A stretch of DNA of 64,000 bases from Kitasatospora herbaricolor (GCF_030813695.1 NZ_JAUSVA010000002.1:4464001-4528000), one strand, 5' to 3'; shown: positions 26,138-37,254, numbered from the stretch's first letter. The notes: generated by a model from the sequence alone, not told the origin. A program made the numbers and translations.

Positions 26138-27157
26138 TCAGTCGAGGTCGCCGTCACCTTCGGGCAGCCGGTGGAAGCTCTCCGAGAGCTTCCACCCCAG
26201 CTGGAAGAGGGTCTCGGCGTCGTACTCCTCGCGGAGTTCGGCGATGTGCCGTGCGAGCGTGCGCTCGCTGAGGCCCAGGTTGCGGGCGATGACCCGGTGG
26301 CCGACCCCCTGCAGCATCATCCGCACGATGTTGCGGCGCAGCCGGGTCACGACCTCCGGCGGCACGTCGCCGTTGCCGAGGAAGGGTATGGCCCGCTCCC
26401 AGCAGCCCTCGAAGAGGCTCAGCAGGTAGCCGATCACGGCCTCGTCCCGGATGAAGGCGGCCCGCTCCGTGTCGCCGCTGCCGGGGATGACCGCCACCGT
26501 CCGGTCGATGATCATCAGCCGGGTGAACGGCTCGTCCAGGGTGCGGACCTGGCCGCCCTCGGCCGTCATCGCCGTGACGTAGTGCCTGGTGGGCGCCGAG
26601 TAGCGGGTGCTCGGCTGGTAGATGGTCCGCCGGGACACCCCGCGCCGCAGGATGCCCACGTCGAGCGCTATCGCCGCCTCCGTGGGGAACGACCTGGCCC
26701 CGCCGCCGGGCTGGGCGCTGAGTATCTCCTTGGTGCTGCCCTCGAAGAGCGCGGACAGCCGCTGGTTGATCTCGGTCTTGCCCACCAGGTGCTCGACCGG
26801 GCCGCCCTCCCGGGGGTCGGCGCCCACCTCGCTGTAGGCCTGGCTGAGCTGCTGGAAGTCGCTGGGCAGGGCCATCGACCGGCTGAGCAGCTCCAGCGCC
26901 TTGCGCTGCCAGGCGGCGGAGAGGCCGGCCGTCAGCTGCCGCGGGTCGACCGCCACCAGGACCCCGGGATCGTCCATGTCGGGGACCAGCAGGCCGATCT
27001 CCACCAGCTCGCGCAGCTGACTGGTGCCGTCACAACCCGACTCGGCGGGGACCAGCCGGCCTCCCGACCGGACCGCCGAGAGGTAGAGCGTCCGGGCGCC
27101 CGCGGACAGAACACCAAGTCCGCCCTCGGTCACTCCTGGCTCATCGGTGCCGCCCAT
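26138..27157 (-). CDS. LuxR-type regulator with TrmB/PLD-like sensor region (paralogue B)
   Basis: A 339-residue regulator paralogous to the protein at 23296-24273. It shows the sensor segment VGKTEINQRLSALFEGSTKE, RRTIYQPSTRY, VRTLDEPFTRLMIIDRTVAV, and the C-terminal HTH VGHRVIARNLGLSERTLARH followed by LFQLGWKLSES. ATG at 27157 has AAGGAG eight bases upstream. It is convergent with the DLIW peptide gene, only 15 bases separating the two stops, so they are probably inherited as a unit. Confidence 0.82.
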   Translation of the reverse strand: MGGTDEPGVTEGGLGVLSAGARTLYLSAVRSGGRLVPAESGCDGTSQLRELVEIGLLVPDMDDPGVLVAVDPRQLTAGLSAAWQRKALELLSRSMALPSDFQQLSQAYSEVGADPREGGPVEHLVGKTEINQRLSALFEGSTKEILSAQPGGGARSFPTEAAIALDVGILRRGVSRRTIYQPSTRYSAPTRHYVTAMTAEGGQVRTLDEPFTRLMIIDRTVAVIPGSGDTERAAFIRDEAVIGYLLSLFEGCWERAIPFLGNGDVPPEVVTRLRRNIVRMMLQGVGHRVIARNLGLSERTLARHIAELREEYDAETLFQLGWKLSESFHRLPEGDGDLD

Positions 27158-27181
27158 TTATGGCTCCTTGACCCCCGCCAG

Positions 27182-27204
27182 GCCGATAGTTGGAAGATCG
27201 GCCG
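27182..27204 (-). promoter_or_regulatory. Dyad in the leader of regulator B
   Basis: GGCCGAT and ATCGGCC form a perfect 7-bp inverted repeat with a 9-base centre, 25 bases upstream of the regulator start. It could be an autoregulatory operator or a leader hairpin. Sequence to ~27260 is AT-rich with TATACGGTAT on the minus strand. Confidence 0.45.
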
Positions 27205-27338
27205 TACTCACCCACCCTGATACCAGTGAATACCGTATAGGAGTTGACGCTTGGCACTACCGTCCACGATCCGGCTTTTCGGCGCGGAGAGCAAGAAAGA
27301 TGTTGTGCGCAGAACAAGTTCGGGAACGGCCGAAGGCC

Positions 27339-27367
27339 GCCGACGGTCGGTGGAATAGACCGTCGGC
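27339..27367 (-). terminator. Terminator of the dnaK-grpE-dnaJ-hspR operon
   Basis: A perfect 10-bp stem (GCCGACGGTC / GACCGTCGGC) with a 9-base loop, 25 bases beyond the hspR stop on the minus strand. Confidence 0.8.
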
Positions 27368-27391
27368 GACCTGCCCATGACAATGCCGGCT

Positions 27392-27901
27392 TTACCGCTT
27401 GGGCCGCCAGACCACGAGTGCGCTGGACTGCGTGACCTGCTGGTACGGAACCAGATCCCGGCGGTAGGAGGCGTGCACCGCGGCCTCGCGCTGCTGGAGC
27501 GCGCTCGCGGCGCCTTCCAGGGAATCGGCCAGCTCGGTGATCCGCGACTGCAGCGCGGCGACCTGGTTCTCCAGCTCGATGATGCGCTTGATCCCGGCCA
27601 GGTTGATGCCCTCGTCCTGGGACAGCCGCTGCACCTCGCGCAGCTGCTGGATGTCCCGGGCGGAGTAGCGCCGGCCGCGCCCGGCCGTCCGGTCGGGGCA
27701 GACCAGGCCGAGCCGGTCGTACTGGCGCAGGGTCTGGGGATGCAGGCCGGAGAGCTCGGCGGCGACCGAGATCACGTAGACCGGGGTGTCCTCGGTCAGC
27801 ACGTACGCCGGGTTGCCTGCCGGGCTGCGGGTGGGCCGGCCGGGACGGGGGCCTCCGGGGAGGCCGTCGCCGAGGCCGACGCCGATCGAGTCACGGTTCA
27901 T
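27392..27901 (-). CDS. hspR: Heat-shock repressor HspR (MerR family)
   Basis: A 169-residue MerR-type repressor: VYVISVAAELSGLHPQTLRQ and YDRLGLVCPDRTAGRGRRYS form the winged helix, followed by DIQQLREVQRLSQDEGINLA and a long dimerisation helix. HspR, with DnaK as co-repressor, binds HAIR boxes and shuts off the dnaK operon at normal temperature. The N-terminal 30 residues are a Gly/Pro-rich extension. It is the last gene of the operon, seven bases after dnaJ; two HAIR boxes are present upstream of dnaK. Confidence 0.95.
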   Translation of the reverse strand: MNRDSIGVGLGDGLPGGPRPGRPTRSPAGNPAYVLTEDTPVYVISVAAELSGLHPQTLRQYDRLGLVCPDRTAGRGRRYSARDIQQLREVQRLSQDEGINLAGIKRIIELENQVAALQSRITELADSLEGAASALQQREAAVHASYRRDLVPYQQVTQSSALVVWRPKR

Positions 27902-27908
27902 GTGCTGG

Positions 27909-29066
27909 TCACGCTCCCTCCGCCGCCCGGAAGAGGGCGGCCCGCGGGTCGTCCGAGGCGGTGGCCTCGCGGTACTGCTCCAGAGCCGTCAGCGCGTCGC
28001 CGGTGACGTGCTGCGGTACCACGACGTCCACGGTGACCAGCAGGTCCCCGCGGGTGCCGTCCTTGCGGGTGGCGCCCTTGCCCCGGGCCCGCAGGGTGAG
28101 GCCGTTGGCACTCCCCGCGGGCAGTCTGAGTTTCACCGCCGGGCCCTTCAGCGTCGGCACCTCGATGGTGCCGCCCAACGCCGCTTCGGGGAAGGACACC
28201 GGCACACTGACCGTCAGGTTGTCGCCCTTGCGCCCGAAGACCGGGTGCGGGTCGACGTGGACCAGGACGAACAGGTCGCCGGGCTGGCCGCCGCGTTCGC
28301 CCTGGGCGCCCTTGCCCTTGAGCCGGATCTTCTGGCTGTCCTGGACGCCGGCCGGGATCCGCACCTGCATGGTGCGGGCCGAGCTGGCCCGGCCGCTGCC
28401 GTGGCAGTCCTGGCACGGGTCGTCGACGATCATGCCGCGGCCGCGGCAGTCCCGGCAGGGCTCGGAGAGCGCGAAGGCGCCCTGGCCCCGGCTGACGGTG
28501 CCGGCGCCGACGCAGGTCGGGCAGACCCGCGGCGTGGTGCCGGCCCTCGCCCCGGTGCCGCTGCAGGAGCGGCAGGGCGCCTGGCTGGTCATCCGCAGCG
28601 GCACGGTCGCGCCGTCCACCGCCTCCTCGAAGCTGAGGGTCACCTCGGTCTCGACGTCGGCGCCGCGGCGCGGCTGGGCCTGGCGCCCGCCCCGCCCGAA
28701 CAGACCGCCGAAGACGTCGCCGATCCCGCCGCCCCCGCCGCCGGCACCGCCCTGGGTGCCGCTGAAGAGGTCGCCGAAGTCGAAGCTGTAGTTGCCGCCA
28801 CCGGGACCACCGGCCCGGTAGCCGCCGTTGGCGAAGAGGGTGCGCGCCTCGTCGTACTCCTTGCGGCGCTTGTCGTCCGAGAGGACGTCGTAGGCCTCGG
28901 AGATGTCCTTGAAGCGGTCCTCCGCCTTGGCGTCACCCTTGTTGGCGTCGGGGTGGAACTCCCGCGCCAGCTTCCGGTACGTCTTCTTGATCTCGGTGGC
29001 GGTGGCGTCCTTGGGCACGCCGAGGACCTTGTAGTAGTCCTTTTCCACGTAGTCCTTGCCGCTCAT
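27909..29066 (-). CDS. dnaJ: Chaperone DnaJ
   Basis: A 385-residue Hsp40 co-chaperone that stimulates DnaK ATPase. J domain with the HPD motif (LAREFHPDANKGD), Gly/Phe-rich region, then the zinc domain with four CxxCxGxG-like repeats (CRSCSGTG, CPTCVGAG, CRDCRGRG, CQDCHGSG), then the substrate-binding C-terminal domains. ATG at 29066 was preferred to 29078 because the conserved N-terminus starts there. Third gene of the dnaK operon. Confidence 0.96.
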   Translation of the reverse strand: MSGKDYVEKDYYKVLGVPKDATATEIKKTYRKLAREFHPDANKGDAKAEDRFKDISEAYDVLSDDKRRKEYDEARTLFANGGYRAGGPGGGNYSFDFGDLFSGTQGGAGGGGGGIGDVFGGLFGRGGRQAQPRRGADVETEVTLSFEEAVDGATVPLRMTSQAPCRSCSGTGARAGTTPRVCPTCVGAGTVSRGQGAFALSEPCRDCRGRGMIVDDPCQDCHGSGRASSARTMQVRIPAGVQDSQKIRLKGKGAQGERGGQPGDLFVLVHVDPHPVFGRKGDNLTVSVPVSFPEAALGGTIEVPTLKGPAVKLRLPAGSANGLTLRARGKGATRKDGTRGDLLVTVDVVVPQHVTGDALTALEQYREATASDDPRAALFRAAEGA

Positions 29067-29216
29067 GGCTGCCGCCACCTCCCAGAGTCAATAGATCCTT
29101 GGTACCCCCGGGCGGTGCCGGCGGCGCTGTCCGCCCCGCCGGTACCACCCGCGGACACGGCACTGCGGAGCCGTTCGCCGTACTGGACGACGTACGACTC
29201 CGCAGCGCACAGGGTG

Positions 29217-29830
29217 TCAGCTTTCCGCGCCACCGTCAGCCTTGTCGGCCTCGGCGTCCGCCGCCTTCTCGGCGTCGTCCGGCCCGGACGTGGTCTGGGT
29301 GCCCGGCTGGGGCTCCGCGACCGCGACCATCGCCGGGCGGATGATCCGCTCGCCGATCCGGTAGCCCGGCTGGAGGATCTGCACGCAGGTGTCCTCGGTG
29401 ACGTCCGAGGAGTAGCTGTGCATCAGCGCCTCGTGCATCGTCGGGTCGAAGGGCTCGCCCTCCTTGCCGAACTGCTGCAGGCCCAGCTTGGCGACGACCG
29501 TCTCCAGGCTGTCGGAGACGGACTTGAAGCCGCCCGTCACCTCGCCGTGCTCGCGGGCCCGGCCGATGTCGTCCAGCACCGGGATCAGGCTCTCCAGGAT
29601 GTTGGAGACCGCGATCTCGCGCACCGTCAGACGGTCCCGCTCGACCCGCTTGCGGTAGTTCTGGTACTCGGCCTGCAGGCGCTGGAGGTCACCAGTGCGC
29701 TCGGCCAGCTCACGCTTGGCAGCGGCGAGCTCCTCCGAGGTACCGCCGGAGACCGCCTCTTCGGCGGCCTTCAGGACAGCCTCCTCGGCGGCGGAGTCGT
29801 CGCCGGGCTCAGCGCCCTGCGGCTTCTCCG

Positions 29831-29834
<4 letters not shown>
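29217..29834 (-). CDS. grpE: Nucleotide exchange factor GrpE
   Basis: A 205-residue DnaK nucleotide-exchange factor. A long N-terminal coiled coil (LAAAKRELAERTGDLQRLQA, EYQNYRKRVERDR) is followed by the beta-domain with LIPVLDDIGRAREHGEVTGG, PTMHEALMHSYS and VLQPGYRIGERIIRPAMV-type sequence. Its ATG overlaps the dnaK stop by four bases, so translation is coupled. A 150-base gap separates it from dnaJ. Confidence 0.95.
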
Positions 29835-31672
<1,838 letters not shown>

Positions 31673-31693
31673 CGTAAATACCTCCACGGAAGA

Positions 31694-31714
31694 GTTGAGC
31701 TTTACGGGCTCAAG
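31694..31714. promoter_or_regulatory. HAIR box 1 (HspR operator) of the dnaK operon
   Basis: TTGAGC, seven bases, GCTCAA: a perfect dyad matching the HspR-associated inverted repeat (CTTGAGT-N7-ACTCAAG), located 22 bases upstream of the dnaK start. Confidence 0.85.
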
Positions 31715-31745
31715 CATGCCTGACGAGATCGGGAGCGTCAACAGG

Positions 31746-31766
31746 CTTGAGCCGTCGCCACTCAAC
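31746..31766. promoter_or_regulatory. HAIR box 2 (HspR operator)
   Basis: CTTGAGC, seven bases, ACTCAAC: five-base core TTGAG/CTCAA in HAIR register, 31 bases beyond box 1. Multiple HAIR boxes upstream of dnaK are known in Streptomyces. Confidence 0.8.
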
Positions 31767-32225
31767 TTTACTGCGCGCTTATCTGTACGGCATCCCGCGC
31801 CACGCCGTTCCACCTGGCCCGACCAGCACACGTTCCCGCCCCGCCGACGGCCACCGACTCCGACCACCACCCCACGAAGCACCCGCCGGCGGCACCCCGC
31901 CGCCCGCACGAGCACCCGCACCGGACCCCACCGACCGAAGCCCGAACCCCCTCGCGCACGCCCCGCGGCACCGGCCGAAGAAAGCCCCCCATCCGTTCGC
32001 GCACCCCCCGCAGCACCGGCCGGCGGAAGGCCACCCCGGCGAGGGAGCCTCAACCAAACAGGTGAGTAAGCCCTTAGTGACTGCCGCCATACCTTGCGCA
32101 TCTTCTGAACGGGCGTTAACGAGCGATAGTCTCCGCCGAGGTCCACCTGCAAGTTACCGATGAGTACAATCGGTCGGACCCCTTCTACACACAGCTCGAC
32201 CCCAGCCGCAGGAGACGGAGAGCCG
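31767..32225. promoter_or_regulatory. Divergent region between dnaK and the Fe-S protein gene
   Basis: About 460 bases without a gene. The dnaK-proximal half is C-rich on the plus strand and unstructured; the stretch 32060-32130 is AT-richer (GTTAACGAGCGATAGT) and is the likely promoter of the Fe-S gene. Confidence 0.4.
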
Positions 32226-34445
32226 ATGCAGCTAGCAGCGATCGTCATCTCGCTGGTCACCACTGTGATCGGCACCGCGCTCGCCGCCCGTGCGGCCGCG
32301 TACATCTACAAGGTGGTGAAGACCGGCTCGCCGGACGCCACCCGCACCGGGAACCCGGTGCGGAGGGCGAAGACGGTGGCCGTCGAGTTCCTCGGCCACA
32401 CCCGGATGAACCAGTGGGGCGTCGTCGGCGTCGCCCACTGGTTCGTCGCGGTCGGCTTCTTCACCCTGATCACCACCCTGGTCACGGCCTTCGGGCAGCT
32501 CTTCGACGCCGAGTGGACGATCCCCGTGATCGGCCACTGGCTGCCGTTCGAGATCTTCACCGAGCTGGTCGGCACCCTGACCACGCTGGGCATCGCGACC
32601 CTGATCGTGATCCGGCTGCTCAGCCTGCCCGGCCGGGCCGGCCGCAAGTCCCGCTTCGCCGGCTCGATCGCCTGGCAGGCGTTCTACGTCGAGTACACGA
32701 TCCTCGGCATCGGCATCTGCATCATGGTGCTCCGCGGGCTGGAGGGCGCCCTGGCGGGCGTCGAGTCCTACGAGGCCGCGTACCTGGTCTCGTACCCGCT
32801 GGTGCTGGCCTTCAAGGGCCTCTCGCACAGCACGCTGGAGAACCTGATCTACCTGTTCGCGATGCTGAAGATCTGCATCTCCTTCGCCTGGGCGACGACC
32901 ATCGGCGTCAACCCGTCGATGGGTGTGGCCTGGCACCGCTTCCTCGCCTTCTTCAACATCTTCTTCAAGCGCGAGGAGAGCGGCTCCGTCGCCCTCGGCG
33001 CGCTGCGGCCGATGACCAGCGGCGGCGCCCCGATCGACTTCGAGGACCCGGCCGACGACGCCGTCTTCGGCGTCTCCCAGGTCGAGCACTTCTCCTGGAA
33101 GGGCATCCTCGACTTCTCCACCTGCACCGAGTGCGGCCGCTGCCAGTCGCAGTGCCCCGCCTGGAACACCGGCAAGCCGCTCTCCCCCAAGCTGCTGATC
33201 ATGAGCCTGCGCGAGCACGCCTTCGCCAAGGCGCCGTACCTGCTGGCCGGCGGCGGCAAGGACGCCGAGGGCAACGAGATCGCCACCGCCGAGCAGCTCA
33301 AGGACGTCCCGGCGGCCGCGCTGGCCGAGGCCGAGCGCCCGCTGATCGGCACCGCCGAGGAGAACGGCGTCATCGACCCGGACGTGCTCTGGTCCTGCAC
33401 CAGCTGCGGCGCCTGCGTCGAGCAGTGCCCGGTGGACATCGAGCACATCGACCACATCGTCGACATGCGCCGCTACCAGGTGATGATCGAGAGCTCCTTC
33501 CCGACCGAGGCCGGGACGATGCTCAAGAACCTGGAGAACAAGGGCAACCCGTGGGGCATGGCCACCAAGGCGCGCCTGGACTGGGTCAAGGAGCTCAAGA
33601 AGGAGACCGGCATCGAGGTGCCGGTGATCGGTGAGGACATCGACCCGGCCGAGGTCGAGTACCTCTACTGGGTCGGCTGCGCCGGCGCCCTGGAGGACCG
33701 CGCGAAGAAGACCACCAAGGCCTTCGCCGAGCTGCTGCACACCGCGGGCGTCAAGTTCGCGATCCTCGGCAAGGAGGAGACCTGCTCGGGTGACTCCCCG
33801 CGCCGCCTGGGCAACGAGTTCCTCTTCCAGATGCTCGGCGCGCAGAACGTCGAGACGCTGAACGCCGCGCTGGAGGACGCCCCGGCCAAGCGGATCGTGG
33901 CGACCTGCCCGCACTGCTTCAACACCATCGCCAACGAGTACCCGCAGCTGGGCGGCCACTTCGAGGTCATCCACCACACCCAGCTGCTGCAGCACCTGAT
34001 CGACGAGGGCAAGCTGCTGCCGGTCAACCCGGTCGAGGGTCTGATCACCTACCACGACCCCTGCTACCTGGGCCGGCACAACAAGGTCTACAGCCCGCCG
34101 CGCGAGATCATGGACAAGGTCCCCGGCCTGCGCCAGCAGGAGATGCACCGCCACAAGGAGCGCGGCTTCTGCTGCGGCGCCGGCGGCGCGCGGATGTGGA
34201 TGGAGGAGCGGATCGGCAAGCGCATCAACAACGAGCGGATGGACGAGGCGCTGTCGCTCAACCCCGACATCGTCTCCACCGCCTGCCCGTTCTGCCTGGT
34301 GATGCTCTCCGACTCGGCCAACGGCAAGAAGAACGAGGGCGCGGCCAAGGAGCACCTGAAGGTGGTCGACGTGGCCCAGCTGCTGCTGGAGTCCGTCAAG
34401 GCGGCGCCGACCGCCGAGGCGGCCCCGGAGACCGTGGACGCCTGA
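32226..34445 (+). CDS. Membrane-bound (Fe-S)-binding heterodisulfide-reductase-like oxidoreductase
   Basis: A 739-residue protein. The first ~250 residues contain five or six membrane helices resembling a cytochrome-b/NarI-type quinone-interacting domain. Two 4Fe-4S motifs follow (CTECGRCQSQCP and CTSCGACVEQCP), then two CCG cysteine-rich domains (EETCSGDSPRRLGNE, CPHCFNTIANEYPQ, CYLGRHNKVYSPP, ERGFCCGAGGARMWME) of the HdrD/GlpC type. It likely passes electrons between a cytoplasmic donor and quinone; the substrate is unknown. Start ATG 32226 has GGAG six bases upstream. It stands alone, as in other streptomycetes. Confidence 0.88.
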   Translation: MQLAAIVISLVTTVIGTALAARAAAYIYKVVKTGSPDATRTGNPVRRAKTVAVEFLGHTRMNQWGVVGVAHWFVAVGFFTLITTLVTAFGQLFDAEWTIPVIGHWLPFEIFTELVGTLTTLGIATLIVIRLLSLPGRAGRKSRFAGSIAWQAFYVEYTILGIGICIMVLRGLEGALAGVESYEAAYLVSYPLVLAFKGLSHSTLENLIYLFAMLKICISFAWATTIGVNPSMGVAWHRFLAFFNIFFKREESGSVALGALRPMTSGGAPIDFEDPADDAVFGVSQVEHFSWKGILDFSTCTECGRCQSQCPAWNTGKPLSPKLLIMSLREHAFAKAPYLLAGGGKDAEGNEIATAEQLKDVPAAALAEAERPLIGTAEENGVIDPDVLWSCTSCGACVEQCPVDIEHIDHIVDMRRYQVMIESSFPTEAGTMLKNLENKGNPWGMATKARLDWVKELKKETGIEVPVIGEDIDPAEVEYLYWVGCAGALEDRAKKTTKAFAELLHTAGVKFAILGKEETCSGDSPRRLGNEFLFQMLGAQNVETLNAALEDAPAKRIVATCPHCFNTIANEYPQLGGHFEVIHHTQLLQHLIDEGKLLPVNPVEGLITYHDPCYLGRHNKVYSPPREIMDKVPGLRQQEMHRHKERGFCCGAGGARMWMEERIGKRINNERMDEALSLNPDIVSTACPFCLVMLSDSANGKKNEGAAKEHLKVVDVAQLLLESVKAAPTAEAAPETVDA

Positions 34446-34802
34446 CCCGTACCGGCCGGCCCGCCACCCGTGCGGGCCGGCCGGGCGGGCGCCGCCCGAG
34501 CGGCGCCGTTCGACAGTTCTGCTACAAGTTCTGCTACAACCGGGCCCGGTCCGCGCTTCCTCGGCGTCGGCCGGGCCCGGTCGTCCCGGGGCCGCGCCCG
34601 GGCCCTCGTCCGGCTGGACGTCCCGCCAATCGGGCGGGCGCCTGACCGGGCCGCCGCGGGAAGGAAATACAGTAGGCGCCTGACCCGCGCCGTGCGGGTC
34701 TGTCCCGCACCCGGACGGACCGGGCGGGGACCACCACCAGCGGAGGCTGCAGCCGCACCGGCGGCGGCGCCACACCGGAGCACAAGGGGAACAGCGCAGA
34801 CC
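34446..34802 (+). promoter_or_regulatory. Intergenic region with a 12-bp tandem repeat
   Basis: A 357-base interval. GTTCTGCTACAA occurs twice head-to-tail at 34516-34539 without a mismatch, in an otherwise GC-rich stretch, and may be an operator for the downstream sugar-nucleotide gene. Nothing else is recognisable. Confidence 0.45.
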
Positions 34803-35951
34803 ATGACCGAGGCGATCATGCTGGTCGGCGGCAAGGGCACGCGACTGCGCCCGTTGACGACCCACACCCCCAAGCCCATGCTCCCCGTGGCGGGCGTCCC
34901 GTTCATCGCACACCAGCTGGCCCGCGCCGCGGCCGCCGGCGTCACCCGGGTCGTGCTCGCCACGTCCTACCTGGCCGAGGTGTTCGAGGACCACTTCCAG
35001 GACGGCACCCCGTACGGGATCGAGCTGGTCTACCTGACCGAGCGCGAGCCGCTGGGCACCGGCGGAGCGATCCGCAACGCCGCGTCCGGCCTCACCTGCG
35101 GCCCCGACGAGCCGGTCCTGGTCTTCAACGGCGACATCCTGTCCGGCGTCGACATCGCCGGCCTGCGCGACGGCCACGTGGCCGCCGGCGCGGACGTCAC
35201 CCTGCACCTCACCCGGGTCGAGGACCCGCGGGCCTTCGGCCTCGTCCCGACCGACGAGGACGGCCGGGTGCTGGAGTTCCTGGAGAAGCCGGAGACGCCC
35301 GAGCAGATCGTCACCGACCAGATCAACGCGGGCTGCTACGTCTTCACCCGTTCGGTGATCGACCGGATCCCGGCCGGCCGCGAGGTCTCCGTGGAGCGCG
35401 AGACCTTCCCCGAGCTGCTCGCCACCGGCGCGCTGCTGCGCGGCGTGGTGGACACCTCGTACTGGCTCGACCTCGGCACCCCCGCCGCGTTCGTCCGCGG
35501 CTCCGCCGACCTGGTCCTCGGCAAGGTCGACTCCCCCGCCGTCCCCGGCCCGACCGGCGACGCCCTGCTGCTGCCCGGCGCCAGCGTGCACCCCGGCGCC
35601 GTGCTCAGCTCCGGCACCGTGGTGTCCGAGGGCGCGGTGGTCGAGGCCGGCGCGATCGTCGAGGGCAGCGTGGTGCTGCCCGGCGCGACCATCGCCGCGG
35701 ACACCTTCGTCAAGGACTCCATCGTCGGCGCCTACGCCGTCATCGGTGCCCGCACCTCGCTGGACGGCGCCGTGATCGGCGACGGCGCGACCGTCGAGGC
35801 CGACAACGAACTGCCGAACGGCATCCGGATCGCCTGCGGCACCCTGCTGCCGGTCGGCGCCGTGCGGACCACCGCGGGCCCGGGCGGCTGCCCGGCCGGC
35901 GCCTCCGCGGCGGCCGCCGTCCACGCACCGCGGGTCGGCGCCCAGCACTAG
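34803..35951 (+). CDS. NDP-sugar (mannose-1-phosphate) nucleotidyltransferase
   Basis: A 382-residue sugar nucleotidyltransferase with the pyrophosphorylase signature at its start: MLVGGKGTRLRPLTTHTPKP, then MLPVAGVPFIAHQL. The GTFD-like strand is NGDILSGVDIAG. The C-terminal ~130 residues are a left-handed beta-helix of hexapeptide repeats (GASVHPGAVLSSGTVVSEGA). This arrangement matches actinobacterial mannose-1-phosphate guanylyltransferases that make GDP-mannose for cell-envelope glycans, although glucose-1-phosphate enzymes are close relatives. ATG at 34803 starts at the conserved motif. Confidence 0.85.
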   Translation: MTEAIMLVGGKGTRLRPLTTHTPKPMLPVAGVPFIAHQLARAAAAGVTRVVLATSYLAEVFEDHFQDGTPYGIELVYLTEREPLGTGGAIRNAASGLTCGPDEPVLVFNGDILSGVDIAGLRDGHVAAGADVTLHLTRVEDPRAFGLVPTDEDGRVLEFLEKPETPEQIVTDQINAGCYVFTRSVIDRIPAGREVSVERETFPELLATGALLRGVVDTSYWLDLGTPAAFVRGSADLVLGKVDSPAVPGPTGDALLLPGASVHPGAVLSSGTVVSEGAVVEAGAIVEGSVVLPGATIAADTFVKDSIVGAYAVIGARTSLDGAVIGDGATVEADNELPNGIRIACGTLLPVGAVRTTAGPGGCPAGASAAAAVHAPRVGAQH

Positions 35952-35961
35952 GCCCCGTTCC

Positions 35962-36005
35962 GGGAGTGCTTCGCGGGCCCGGCACAGGGCCCGCGAAGCA
36001 CTCCC
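35962..36005 (+). terminator. Strong hairpin after the nucleotidyltransferase gene
   Basis: A perfect 19-bp stem (arm GGGAGTGCTTCGCGGGCCC) with a 6-base loop, ten bases after the stop. Confidence 0.88.
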
Positions 36006-36141
36006 GCCCGGCCGTTCCGGCCGAGGCGACGGCCGCGGGGGCGCGGGGCGACCGCGGACGGCCCGTCACAGAGTCGCTGCAATCCCGTCCCGGAGCCTTG
36101 ATCGACCGCCGCGGGGGCCGAAGGACCGGTACCTTCGGAAC

Positions 36142-37098
36142 GTGGCTGGCAATCGATACGACAGCGGTCAGGGCGCCGATCCCCGCAGATGGACGGCTCC
36201 CCCCGGGGGGAATCCGCAGCAGCAGTACGGGCAGGCGGACGGACCCGAGTACTTCACCGCGCCGCAGGGCCGGGGCCCCGCGGCCGGCCCCGGCGGCTAC
36301 GACCCGTACGGCGCCGACCAGCCCGGCCACACCCGGGCCTTCCCGGTCGGCGACGGCGACCCGTACGCCGGTGGCCCCGGCGGCCCCCCGCAGGGGTATC
36401 CGCAGCAGTACCCGCCGGAGTACGGGCAGGACGGCTACGGTCAGCAGGGGTACCAGCAGGAGGGGTACGACCAGCAGGGCTACGGCCCCGAGTACGGGCA
36501 GGACAACGTCGCGGTCTACCGCGCCGGCGGCCAGTCGGCGCCGCGGGTGGCCGGGCCGCGCCCGCGCTGGCGCGAGCTGCTGACCGGCATCTACCGTTCG
36601 CCCTACGCCACCTTCGACCGGGCCCGCGACCACCAGGTCTGGCTGCCCGCGCTCTGCGTCTCGCTGCTGTACGGCGTGCTCGCCGTCCTCGGGCTCGGCC
36701 TGACCCGCGAGGACGTGCTCGACTCCACCTTCACGGTCGCGCTGTCGGCCCTCGCCGGCTCCGCGGTGGTCTTCACCCTCGCCGGCGCCATGCTGGGCGC
36801 CGTCACGTACGCGCTGGCCCGGCAGTTCGGCGGGGACGGCCCGTGGCGCTCCACCGTCGGCCTGGCGATCCTGATCGGCTGGAGCACCGACGCGCCGCGG
36901 CTGCTGCTGGCGCTCTTCCTGCCGGCCGACAACCTGGTCGTCCAGGTGGTCGGCTGGGTCACCTGGCTGCTCTGCGCCGGGCTGCTGACCGCCATGGTGC
37001 GCCGGATCCACGACCTGCCCTGGGGCAAGGCCGCCGGCGCCGCCTCGCTGCAGCTGCTGGCGCTGCTCGTACTGATCAAGCTGCCGACCCTGGGCTGA
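36142..37098 (+). CDS. Yip1-family membrane protein with Gln/Gly/Tyr-rich N-terminus
   Basis: A 318-residue protein. Residues 1-130 are low-complexity, rich in Gly, Gln, Tyr and Pro with units like GYGQQGYQQEGYDQQGYG, predicted disordered and cytoplasmic. The rest holds five membrane helices (LPALCVSLLYGVLAVLGLGL onward) in Yip1-family order, starting with the LLTGIYRSPYATFDRARDH segment. Function unknown. GTG at 36142 follows the previous terminator by 136 bases. Confidence 0.75.
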   Translation: MAGNRYDSGQGADPRRWTAPPGGNPQQQYGQADGPEYFTAPQGRGPAAGPGGYDPYGADQPGHTRAFPVGDGDPYAGGPGGPPQGYPQQYPPEYGQDGYGQQGYQQEGYDQQGYGPEYGQDNVAVYRAGGQSAPRVAGPRPRWRELLTGIYRSPYATFDRARDHQVWLPALCVSLLYGVLAVLGLGLTREDVLDSTFTVALSALAGSAVVFTLAGAMLGAVTYALARQFGGDGPWRSTVGLAILIGWSTDAPRLLLALFLPADNLVVQVVGWVTWLLCAGLLTAMVRRIHDLPWGKAAGAASLQLLALLVLIKLPTLG

Positions 37099-37254
37099 GA
37101 GCCGGCCGGGGGTACGCGGGTGACCGGGCGGGCCCCGGTGCGGGGCACCGTCCGGGGGAGAATGGCCGGGCGGGCCGCCTGTACCGGGGCCCGCCCCGCT
37201 TCCGGCTCCCCGGAGCCCTCGCCACCCACCCTCGCACCAGTGCACGGAGCCCGT

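Noticed and set aside
32232..35948. 1238-codon open frame on the minus strand
   Set aside because: Antisense to the Fe-S protein and nucleotidyltransferase genes, both strongly supported; it is a shadow frame.
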